This document shows, in pieces, positions 55,500-64,000 of a DNA stretch of 64,000 bases. The DNA is from Cherax quadricarinatus. Taxonomy: Eukaryota; Arthropoda; Malacostraca; Decapoda; Parastacidae. How positions within the stretch are numbered: the stretch's first letter is position 1; the number at the start of each line of letters is the position of its first letter. Made by a program: the position numbers and the translations under genes. The stretch spans positions 35,537,626 through 35,601,625 of the forward strand of contig NC_091312.1 of assembly GCF_038502225.1 (NCBI RefSeq). The letters are read 5' to 3'. The notes under the pieces were generated by a model. The model did not search any database. It was not told where the DNA came from and saw nothing but the letters and a program-made list of their open reading frames with translations.

Positions 55500-55870
55500 G
55501 TTTTTTTTCACAGCATTTTGGAGAAAGTGTTATGTATGTTAATGTCTGGTTCGTTCATCCAGTCTTAAACTGTATGTAAAATTTGTCACTGGTGTTTGTA
55601 ATTTATTGCAGTCTGTTATTAATATGCTTAGTAATGGTGAATTTATTGCAGTCTGTTATTATTAATATTAATGTGCTTAGTAATGGTGAATTTGTTGCTA
55701 CCTTTGTTTATATTTATTACTTATTGTTAATATGCTCTATAGTGTTATATGAATATATTTTTACCTTGGCTTTGTGTTAATTGATGAACTTTGTGCATGT
55801 TTGAGGATGGAAGTGAGGAGAGGGGTAAACTCTTCTAGTTTTCCTTTCATGGTTGAACTGCTGCTGCTTC
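55500..55870. other. AT-rich sequence with a short direct duplication
   Basis: The segment 'gcttagtaatggtgaattt' and 'attgcagtctgttatta' occur twice each (55595-55700). Otherwise unassigned. Confidence 0.6.
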
Positions 55871-55874
55871 TTTT

Positions 55875-56056
55875 AATCTTCCTTGACAGACATTTATTGC
55901 CCTCTGACCTCACTTAGTCTGATCACACCGGTTCTTGAAGCTGTGTATGGAGTTTGCCCACTCTCGCCTCGTTTTATTCCCGTATACACACTTGAGACTG
56001 TATTATAAAGAAATACTTTCTAATGTCTCCGTGGCTCACCCGAGTCTAGTTTGCAT
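55875..56056 (-). mobile_element. Diverged LINE C-terminal fragment
   Basis: The plus strand 'cttgaagctgtgtatggagt' and 'aaagaaatactttctaatgt' correspond to the C-terminal region of the GTGAGTACAC-tail family (compare 18745-18840). It ends at 'gtctagtttgcat', the PLE-2 target duplication. Confidence 0.55.
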
Positions 56057-56106
56057 AACTGACTGGAACGATACATAAATAACCCGCACATAGAAGAGAA
56101 GAGCTT

Positions 56107-56157
56107 ACGACGACATTTCGGTCCGACTTAGACCATTTACAAAGTCACACTAACGAG
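56107..56157 (-). other. Degenerate hammerhead-like segment, left arm of PLE-2
   Basis: The minus strand has TTTGTAAAT, a GGTC(T/C)-AAGTC-GGACC stem, then GAAA. The layout matches a hammerhead core plus stem II, but core position 6 is T instead of A and helix III is altered, so it is probably inactive. The right arm has the same at 57755-57795. Confidence 0.5.
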
Positions 56158-56190
56158 AAGTAGAGCAGGACGGGTATATATAGGCAGGAA

Positions 56191-56219
56191 GAAGTAGTAG
56201 TAGTAGTAGTAGTAGTAGC

Positions 56220-56257
<38 letters not shown>

Positions 56258-56258
56258 C
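56191..56258. repeat. (AGT)n trinucleotide array, left arm
   Basis: AGT repeats with one AGC. The right arm has a matching ACT/CAC/CGC array at 57640-57712, at the mirrored position. Confidence 0.92.
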
Positions 56259-56496
56259 GGCAGCGGCGGCCTCGGCGGCGGCGACAGCGACAGCGTAAGT
56301 AGTGGTAGGGAAGAGAGGAGGAGCCAGTCAAATACTAAGAAAGGGGAGCACTGAAAGGGAGCTAGGCGCCCACAGAGGTGGGGGGGGGGAATAATAAAAT
56401 AAATAATGAAGGAACAGAAACACAAGGTAGAAGAAAGAAAGACAATCCAGAAGAGAAAAAGGAAAGGGGAAGAGGGAGAAGAAGAAAAAGGAGGAA

Positions 56497-56870
56497 TCAG
56501 GTTAAGTCATGGGTGGTCTGAAGTTTGGAGCATTTTACAATGTAGTGGGAGAGGAAGGCATCTACAGAGACGAAGCCAGGACTACAAGGAAAGTTGTCTA
56601 TTAGGGAGGATTCAACCAGATGGCGACTGTTAAAGTTGGAAGTAGGGAAGACAGTTTTAGCAGAAGACCAGTCAGTACGATGGCTGTGATCTCTGACGTG
56701 ACAGAAAAGAACATTGTTAGTGTCGGCAAGCCTAGTACTATTTTTGTGCTCCCTAAGTCTGTCAGAAAGAGATCGGCCAGTTTCTCCAAAGAATTGAAGA
56801 GGACAGGAGGAGCAAGAAATAGAGTAGACACCAGGAACATCTGTAGAGGGAGGAGAGGTTTGAACGAGAT
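56497..56870 (-). pseudogene. PLE-2 GIY-YIG endonuclease
   Basis: The minus-strand frame holds DVPGVYSISCSSCPLQFFGE then TGRSLSDRLREHKNS (a variant GIY-YIG, YSI...FGETG, with the Arg/His helix), HVRDHSHRTDW, and a late Glu in LVESSLIDNF. The frame upstream of about 56870 in this register is not protein. The linker joins almost directly to RT motif A, so most of RT is gone. Confidence 0.8.
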
Positions 56871-56884
56871 TAGTGCGAAAAGTG

Positions 56885-57222
56885 TTAGTCTGGCAGAAAG
56901 AGGAGAGAGCCCATAGCGACGCCGAAGATTTGAGAATAATATTTACCTTGGAAGGAAAAGGAATTAGAGTCCACACAGAGGCGGATAAGATCAAGAAAGA
57001 CATCAGTAGGTATAGGGAGATGAAGAAACCCTTCATGGGCCTTCTCTCTAAGGAAATCAAGGACATCATCAAGAGGGACATTGGTGAAGAGGGACTCAAC
57101 GTCAAGACTAAGCATCTTACAGGTCGGAAGAGAGTGAAATCGTTCAATGAAGTCTTGAGAGTGACGGAGGTGGGTAAGAGAAAAATTACCAAGAAAGGGA
57201 GTGAGAGTTTTGGCCATCCTAT
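56885..57222 (-). pseudogene. PLE-2 RT remnant (motif A region only)
   Basis: FSLTHLRHSQDFIERFHSLP, MLSLDVESLFTNVPLDDVLD (motif A) and GKYYSQIFGVAMGS (start of motif B) are kept. The catalytic YVDD segment and the rest of RT are deleted, so it cannot be active. Confidence 0.82.
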
Positions 57223-57825
57223 TGACTGGTCTGCTAAAACTGTCTTCCCTACTTCCAACTTTAACAGCCGCCACCTGGTTGAATCCTCCCTAATACACAA
57301 CTTTCCTTGTATGAATCTTAGGCCTGGCTTCGTCTCTGTAGATGCCTTCCTCTCCTACTACATTGTGAAATGCCCCAAACTTCAGAACACCCGTGACTTA
57401 ACCTGATTCCTCTTTTTTCTTCTTCTCCCTCTTCCCCTTTCCTCTTTCCTTTTCTCTTCTGGGTTGTCTTTGTTTCTTCTGCCTTGTGTTTCTGTTCCTT
57501 CATTATTTTATTATTCCCCCCCCCACCTCTGTGTTCTTGCTCTCCCTCTGTGGGCACCTAGCTCCCTTGCAGTGCTCCCCTTTCTTAGTATTTGACTGGT
57601 TCCTCCTCCTTTCTTCCCCACCACTACTTCCTTCCACCTCCGCCACTACTACTACTAATACTACTACCACCACCACCACCACCGCCGCCGCCGCCGCCGC
57701 CACTACCACTTCCTGCCTATATATACCCGTCCTGCTCTAGTTTTCGTTAGTGTGACTTTGTAAATGGTCCAAGTCGGACCGAAACATTGTCGTAAGCTCC
57801 TCTCTTCTATGTGCGGGTTATTTGT
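57222..57825 (+). repeat. PLE-2 right inverted arm
   Basis: The plus strand encodes the same endonuclease end (DWSAKTVFPTSNFNSRHLVE to NTRDLT, stop at 57406) as the minus strand at 56497-56690. The UTR, trinucleotide array and terminus follow in mirrored order. Arm-to-arm differences are few but include indels. Confidence 0.85.
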
Positions 57826-57840
57826 GTGTCTAGTTTGCAT

Positions 57841-58064
57841 CATAGCCATTTTCTTTAATATTCAGTAATAAAATAAGAACAGTTGTTGAGGCATCAGTGT
57901 GTTCTCCATATTACTTCTCAGATTAACTGAAATGTCAGGATGCTTAGCCCAGCGGAAGTGCTTATCACACCCAGGCGTTGTACTTGTGTAGGCATTGTTT
58001 TTCTACCATTGAATTTACTGGCTAAGATGTATTATCTCCGTTGATTCCGAAGTCCAGTCCTAAG
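57841..58064. other. Unassigned sequence
   Basis: No recognised gene or repeat. Confidence 0.45.
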
Positions 58065-58450
58065 TTATATTATCACTCCCCTTTCCCCATGCTTATCAAT
58101 AACCTCAGGTTTATTAATTAGTGATTCCTTGGCAAGAACCAAGTCAAGTAGGTTATTTCCTCTAGTTGGTTCTGTCACAAACTGTTTTATAAAGCACAAA
58201 ATCACTCTGTGAAAACAAGCTTGGTAGACGTTTTTGCCCCATTGTTTTTGTCCTGGATTTTGCACATGAGAAGTATTTTGGATTTCTCTCAAATTTCATT
58301 TGTCGTTTTTACTTTCCCTGTCTCTCCTGGACTCTGTATGACGCATTCATTTTGAGCTCAGTTTCTTTCTATTTCTCTAGCCAGTTTGCCTTTCGTTATT
58401 CAGAGTCTGCTGCCGTTGAGGAGCTCTGTTATCCGTCGATTCACTTATAC
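58065..58450 (-). mobile_element. Antisense CR1-type LINE fragment (endonuclease end and linker)
   Basis: The minus-strand frame 58292-58065 has CFIKQFVTEPTRGNNLLDLV and LAKESLINKPEV, the endonuclease end. The following part matches the CR1 EN-RT linker around 24190-24330. It is diverged. Confidence 0.65.
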
Positions 58451-59268
58451 AAGGTACAGACACTACTGTTATGACTATAGATGGTAGATGAAAATGTCAA
58501 CCAAATCTTTAAATGAGCCGCAGAAAATAATATGAAGTTCTGTGAAGAAAAATTTTAACTACTCAGATATGGAAAAACTTGGGGAAATTAAAACTTTATC
58601 AGGGTATAAAACAAATTCTAACCACACAGTAGAGCGAGAAACTAATGTGAAGGATCTGGGAGTGATAATGTCAGAGGATCTCACCTTCAAAATTTCACAA
58701 CAATGTATCTACCTCAGCTGCTAGAAAAATGATAGGATGGATAATGAGAACCTTCAAAACTAGAGACGCCAAGGCCATGATGAATCTTTTCAAATCACTT
58801 GTTCTCTCTAGAATGGAATATTGCTGTACACAAACTGCTCCCTTCAAGGCAGGCGAAATTTCTGACCTGGAGAATGTACAGAGCACTTTCACGGCACACA
58901 TAAGTACGATAACGCACCTAAATTACTGGGAAAGGTTGAAGTACCTTGATTTGTATTCACTGGAATGCAGGCGAGAAAGATGCATGATAATATTCACTTG
59001 GAAAATCCTCGATGGATTAGTACCAAAATTGCACACGGAAATCACTCCCTACGAAAGAAAGACTCGGCAGGAGATGCAACGTTTCTCCAATGAAAAACAG
59101 GGGCGCCACGAGTACAATGAGAGAACACACTGTGTCAGGGACCCAAGACTTCATCTGCCTCCCAGCATACATAAGGGGGAGTACCTATAGACACCTGTTT
59201 GTCTTCAAGAAGGCACTGGACAGACACCTAAAGTCAGTACCTGATCAGCCGGGCTGTGGTTCGTACGT

Positions 59269-62108
59269 CTGGAGTTTACCTGGAGTTTACCTGGAGAGAG
59301 TTTCGGGGGTCAACGCCCCCGCGGCCCGGTCTGTGACCAGGCCTCCTGGTGGATCAGCGCCTGATCAACCAGGCTGTTGCTGCTGGCTGCACGCAAACCA
59401 ACGTACGAGCCACAGCCCGGCTGATCAGGAACTGTCTTTAGGTGCTTGTCCAGTGCCAGCTTGAAGACTGCCAGGGGTCTGTTGGTAATCCCCCTTATGT
59501 GTGCTGGGAGGCAGTTGAACAGTCTCGGGCCCCTGACACTTATTGTATGGTCTCTTAACGTGCTAGTGACACCCCTGCTTTTCATTGGGGGGATGGTGCA
59601 TCGTCTGCCAAGTCTTTTGCTTTCGTAGTGAGTGATTTTCGTGTGCAAGTTTGGTACTAGTCCCTCTAGGATTTTCCAGGTGTATATAATCATGTATCTC
59701 TCCCTCCTGCGTTCCAGGGAATACAGGTTTAGAAACCTCAAGCGCTCCCAGTAATTGAGGTGTTTTATCTCCGTTATGCGCGCCGTGAAAGTTCTCTGTA
59801 CATTTTCTAGGTCGGCAATTTCACCTGCCTTGAAAGGTGCTGTTAGAGTGCAGCAATATTCCAGCCTAGATAGAACAAGTGACCTGAAGAGTGTCATCAT
59901 GGGCTTGGCCTCCCTAGTTTTGAAGGTTCTCATTATCCATCCTGTCATTTTTCTAGCAGATGCGATTGATACAATGTTATGGTCCTTGAAGGTGAGATCC
60001 TCCGACATAATCACTCCTAGGTCTTTGACGTTGGTGTTTCGCTCTATTTTGTGGCCAGAATTTGTTTTGTACTCTGATGAAGATTTAATTTCCTCATGTT
60101 TACCATATCTGAGTAATTGAAATTTCTCATCGTTGAACTTCATATTGTTTTCTGCAGCCCACTGAAAGATTTGGTTGATGTCCGCCTGGAGCCTTGCAGT
60201 GTCTGCAATGGAAGACACTGTCATGCAGATTCGGGTGTCATCTGCAAAGGAAGACACGGTGCTGTGGCTGACATCCTTGTCTATGTCGGATATGAGGATG
60301 AGGAACAAGATGGGAGCTAGTACTGTGCCTTGTGGGACAGAGCTTTTCACCGTAGCTGCCTCGGACTTTACTCTGTTGACGACTACTCTCTGTGTTCTGT
60401 TAGTGAGGAAATTATAGATCCATCGACCGACTTTTCCTGTTATTCCTTTAGCGCGCATTTTGTGCGCTATTACGCCATGGTCACACTTGTCGAAGGCTTT
60501 TGCAAAGTCTGTATATATTACATCTGCATTCTTTTTGTCTTCTAGTGCATTTAGGACCTTGTCGTAGTGATCCAGTAGTTGAGACAGACAGGAGCGACCT
60601 GTTCTAAACCCATGTTGCCCTGGGTTGTGTAACTGATGGGTTTCTAGATGGGTGGTGATCTTGCTTCTTAGGACCCTTTCAAAGATTTTTATGATATGGG
60701 ATGTTAGTGCTATTGGTCTGTAGTTCTTTGCTGTTGCTTTACTGCCCCCTTTGTGGAGTGGGGCTATGTCTGTTGTTTTTAGTAACTGAGGGACGACCCC
60801 CGTGTCCATGCTCCCTCTCCATAGGATGGAAAAGGCTCGTGATAGGGGCTTCTTGCAGTTCTTGATGAACACAGAGTTCCATGAGTCTGGCCCTGGGGCA
60901 GAGTGCATGGGCATGTCATTTATCGCCTGTTCGAAGTCATTTGGCGTCAGGATAACATCGGATAGGCTTGTGTTAGTCAAATTTTGTGGCTCTCTCATAA
61001 AAAATTCATTTTGGTCTTCGACTCTCAGTCTGGTTAGCGGCTTGCTAAAAACTGAGTCATATTGGGACTTGAGTAGCTCACTCATTTCCTTGCTGTCATC
61101 TGTGTAGGACCCATCTTGTTTAAGTAGGGGCCCAATACTGGACGTTGTTCTCGATTTTGATTTGGCATAGGAGAAGAAATACTTTGGGTTTCTTTCGATT
61201 TCATTTATGGCTTTTAGTTCTTCCCGCGATTCCTGACTCCTAAAGGATTCTTTTAGCTTAAGTTCGATGCTTGCTATTTCTCTGACCAGTGTCTCCCTGC
61301 GCATTTCAGATATATTGACCTCTTTTAGCCGCTCTGTTATTCTTTTCCGTCGCCTGTAAAGGGAGCGCCTGTCTCTTTCTATTTTACATCTACTCCTCCT
61401 TTTTCTTAGAGGAATAAGCCTTGTGCATACATCGAGTGCCACCGAGTTAATCTGTTCTAGGCATAAGTTTGGGTCTGTGTTGCTTAGTATATCTTCCCAG
61501 CTTATATCGGTTAGGACTTGGTTTACTTGGTCCCACTTTATGTTTTTGTTATTGAAGTTGAATTTGGTGAATGCTCCCTCATGACTAGTCTCATTTTGTC
61601 GGTCTGGGGCTCCATGCATACATGTCTGAACCTCAATTATGTTGTGATCTGAGTATATTGTTTTTGATATGGTGACATTTCTTATCAGATCATCATTGTT
61701 AGTGAAGATGAGGTCTAGTGTATTCTCCAGTCTTGTAGGCTCTATTATTTGCTGGTTTAAATTGAATTTTGTGCAGAGATTTAAAAGCTCGTGTGAGTGT
61801 GAGTTTTCATCAGAGCTGCCTCCTGGTGTTTTTTCTGCAACAATATTATTTGCTATATTCCTCCATTTTAGGTGCCTTAAGTTGAAATCCCCCAGGAGCA
61901 AGATGTTGGGTGCAGGAGCTGGAAGATTTTCCAGACAGTGGTCAATTTTTAACAGCTGTTCCTGGAATTGCTGGGATGTTGCATCCGGAGGCTTGTAGAC
62001 TACCACAATGACTAGGTTTTGGTTCTCGACCTTTACTGCTAAAACTTCCACTACGTCATTTGAGGCATTAAGCAGTTCTGTGCAAACAAGTGACTCTGCA
62101 ATGTACAG
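59269..62108 (-). mobile_element. CR1-B: 5'-truncated CR1 copy
   Basis: It corresponds to CR1-A at a constant offset of 36986 bp from its 3' end to about 62108 (CR1-A 25122), with no visible indel. The 3' end carries one more copy of the 'ctggagtttac' tail unit than CR1-A. The 5' truncation is inside the endonuclease. It was inserted into an older member of the same family. Confidence 0.9.
59310..62107 (-). CDS. CR1-B ORF2, N-terminally truncated
   Basis: One frame is open from the truncation point to the stop at 59310. It encodes the same protein as CR1-A ORF2 from [12 protein letters not shown] onward, including [22 protein letters not shown] and the C-terminus. No ATG starts the frame at its 5' end, and the first part of the endonuclease, including ETHIKD, is missing. 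It therefore cannot be autonomous. Absence of stops after truncation shows a recent insertion. Confidence 0.88.
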
Positions 62109-62215
62109 TGCGGCCAGCAGTAACAGCCTGGTTCATTAGACCCTGATCCACCACGAGGCCTGGTCTCAGACCGGGCCGCGGGGGCGTTGACCCCGAAACC
62201 CTCTGAAGGTAACTC

Positions 62216-62876
62216 CAGGAGGTAGCTAGTACCGGTAGTTTAGAGACGCGTGTCTGCCACGCCCTGCTCGCACCACGTGGGTCGAAGGGAGATGGGAGTA
62301 TTTGGTGATGGGTCGCACGGGATGGGGGGGGGGGATTCTGTGGCGTGTTGGGACCTGTGGTAGGGGTAAGGGGGGAAGAATGGGAAGGTAACTTTCCCCG
62401 CTCTCCTCTCTCGTTTATCGACCGCCAACACTCCTGCCTCTGCTTCTATACACTTGGTTAAGTGTTTCTCAAACCCAGTGGTCCAAGCACCACTGATGGT
62501 ATGTAGGCTGTGATCGTGGCTCCTCATCTCAGGCATTATTATTATTATTATTATTTATATTATTATTTAACATTAATGCTTATATTAAACATGCATGGTA
62601 GACAGGTGCTTTCGAAGTTTGGTCATATTTTTTTATCGATTTTTCGTGTAGTGACGTGTTATTTAAATTTTCTTCGTTGTTTACTGTACTTGTTCCCTAT
62701 ATTACATAAAAGGTGTACCGCTTTCTCTGAACATAATAACGGACTGATGGTCTCAAATCCGCAAGGAAACTGCGTCTTGAGTGTTGGTGCAAGGATACTT
62801 TTATAATTGCTCTCTTGGACTTTTAAAGAATACTGGAGGAAATTAATATAGAACGAACACACACATACACACACGT
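62216..62876. other. Unassigned sequence with a short (ATT)n
   Basis: It has a minus frame of 98 codons (62240-62536) without a recognised domain and an ATT array at 62536-62562. No gene supported. Confidence 0.45.
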
Positions 62877-63244
62877 TAAGAAATTAGAGAAAGTGCAAAG
62901 GTTTGCAACAAGGCTAGTTCCGGAGCTCAGGGGTACGTCCTACGAAGAAAGGTTGAGGGAAATCGGACTGATGACACTGGAGGACAGGAGGGTCAGGGAA
63001 GACATGATAACGACATACAAAATATTGCGTGGAATAGATAAGGTGGACAGACAGATTGTTCCAGAGAGGGGACACAGAAACGAGGGGTCACAATTGGAAG
63101 CTGAAGACTCAGACGAGTCAGAGGGATGTTAGGAAGTATTTCTTCAATGATAGAGTCGTCAGGGAGTGGAATAGCCTAGCAAATGATGTAGTGGAGGCAG
63201 GAACCATACATAGCTTTAAGACGAGGTATGACAAAGCTCAGGAA

Positions 63245-63285
<41 letters not shown>

Positions 63286-63354
63286 CTATTAGTGATCAGT
63301 GAAGAGGCTCGGCTAGGAGCCGAGTCTCGACCCCTGCAACCACAATTAGGTGAG

Positions 63355-63357
<3 letters not shown>
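62877..63357 (+). mobile_element. GTGAGTACAC-tail LINE 3' fragment
   Basis: The plus strand reads QRFATRLVPELRGTSYEERL, ITTYKILRGIDKVD, then after a frameshift at about 63050 RDVRKYFFNDRVVREWNSLA and EAGTIHSFKTRYDKAQ. A (GA)n run (63247-63281) replaces the last codons. The end 'cgacccctgcaaccacaa' and 'ttaggtgagtatacacac' runs straight into (AC)n. The 5' side also starts at an ACACAC tract (62859-62874). Confidence 0.85.

Positions 63358-63440
<83 letters not shown>
63358..63440. repeat. (AC)n microsatellite
   Basis: Pure AC run following the LINE 3' end. Confidence 0.97.
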
Positions 63441-63445
<5 letters not shown>

Positions 63446-63454
63446 ACATGCAGA

Positions 63455-63681
<227 letters not shown>

Positions 63682-63697
63682 GTGTGTGTGTGTGTGT

Positions 63698-64000
63698 GTA
63701 CTAACCTAATTGTGGTTGCAGGGGTCGATTCATAAATCCTGGCCTCGCCTCTTCCCTGGTCACTAATAGGTCCACTCTCCCTGCTCCATAAAATTTATCA
63801 TACCTCTTCTTAAAGCTGTGTATGGCTCCTGCCTCCACTACATCACTCTCCAGATTGTTCCACTTCCTGACAACTCTATGGCTGAAGGAATACTTCCTAA
63901 CATCCGTTACTTATCTTGGTTTTCAACTTCAAGTTGTGACCCCTTGTTACTGTGTCACATCTTTGAAGCATTCTGTCCCTATCCACCCTGTCAATTCCTC
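63698..64000 (-). mobile_element. GTGAGTACAC-tail LINE 3' fragment, continues past window
   Basis: The plus strand starts 'gtactaacctaattgtggtt' and runs through the reverse complement of the C-terminal coding region (compare 17815-18110). It is cut by the window end. Confidence 0.8.

Larger units (their letters stand above)
56077..57825 (-). mobile_element. PLE-2: internally deleted Penelope-like element with long inverted arms
   Basis: A centre with RT motif A and GIY-YIG remnants on the minus strand is flanked by inverted arms of about 600 bp (56077-56680 and 57222-57825). Each arm has the same terminus (ATAACCCGCACATAGAAGAG), a hammerhead-like segment, a trinucleotide array and the end of the endonuclease. 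The target duplication GTCTAGTTTGCAT is at 56044-56056 and 57828-57840, with 20 extra bases between the left copy and the element. Confidence 0.85.
58481..62215 (+). mobile_element. Older CR1 copy (plus strand), split by CR1-B
   Basis: The first part (58481-59268) encodes the RT C-terminal region in several frames ([54 protein letters not shown]), and breaks at 'ggttcgtacgt'. The rest of its 3' end follows at 62109-62215 ('tgcggccagcagtaacagcc' to 'aaggtaactccagg'). CR1-B occupies 59269-62108 in the opposite orientation. Confidence 0.85.

Overview
This window is non-coding, repeat-dominated animal DNA, and I found no host gene, rRNA, tRNA gene or CRISPR array in it. The mix of long CA/TA/CT microsatellites, crustacean-type LINE 3' fragments, RTE and CR1-like LINEs, Penelope-like elements, BEL and gypsy elements and tRNA-derived SINEs suggests a decapod crustacean (crayfish or shrimp). 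That assignment is inference from the repeat families, not from a host gene.

Layout. 1-2250: a truncated LINE between CA arrays. 2250-4315: a degraded I-type LINE (RT plus RNase H) with an inverted partial copy. 4316-7660: a BEL/Pao LTR element missing its 5' end and broken by frameshifts and a CR1 3' fragment. 9.1-14.0 kb: nearly 5 kb of related minisatellite (21-25 bp units) containing a duplicated block of about 600 bp. 14.0-19.2 kb: decayed LINE fragments and 2.4 kb of unassigned sequence. 19.4-21.6 kb: a Penelope-like element (PLE-1) with RT, GIY-YIG nuclease and a hammerhead-like fold. 22.3-27 kb: an almost intact CR1-like LINE (CR1-A) with an unusual ORF1. 27.9-29.4 kb: TA arrays, tRNA-derived SINEs and a MITE. 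29.6-33.1 kb: a decayed RTE LINE.

35.3-45.1 kb: one LTR retrotransposon of the gypsy type with 426 and 431 bp LTRs. Its integrase lies upstream of RT, the Gmr1-like order, and its integrase zinc finger is split by a 3.6 kb RTE LINE with a 9 bp target duplication. 45.1-51.7 kb: mostly unassigned sequence with scattered repeat fragments. 51.7-53.9 kb: an antisense CR1-type LINE whose ORF1 carries an SGNH-esterase-like domain, interrupted by a MITE. 54.4-55.5 kb: an RTE fragment and a 45 bp minisatellite. 56.1-57.8 kb: a second Penelope-like element (PLE-2), internally deleted and bounded by about 600 bp inverted arms. 58.5-62.2 kb: an old CR1 copy cut in two by a fresh CR1 insertion (CR1-B). 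CR1-B encodes the same ORF2 protein as CR1-A over the shared part, with no indel. 62.9-64 kb: more LINE 3' ends, microsatellites and a Penelope-type terminus with a canonical hammerhead ribozyme core.

The window reads as a layered record of nested insertions rather than a set of cooperating genes. The most notable items are two well-formed hammerhead ribozyme candidates, one with a compensatory C3/G8 change; the IN-before-RT gypsy; the CR1 ORF1 with a PHD-like finger, a 12-residue repeat array and three CCCH fingers; and the TAATG/homopolymer junction between CR1 ORF1 and ORF2.
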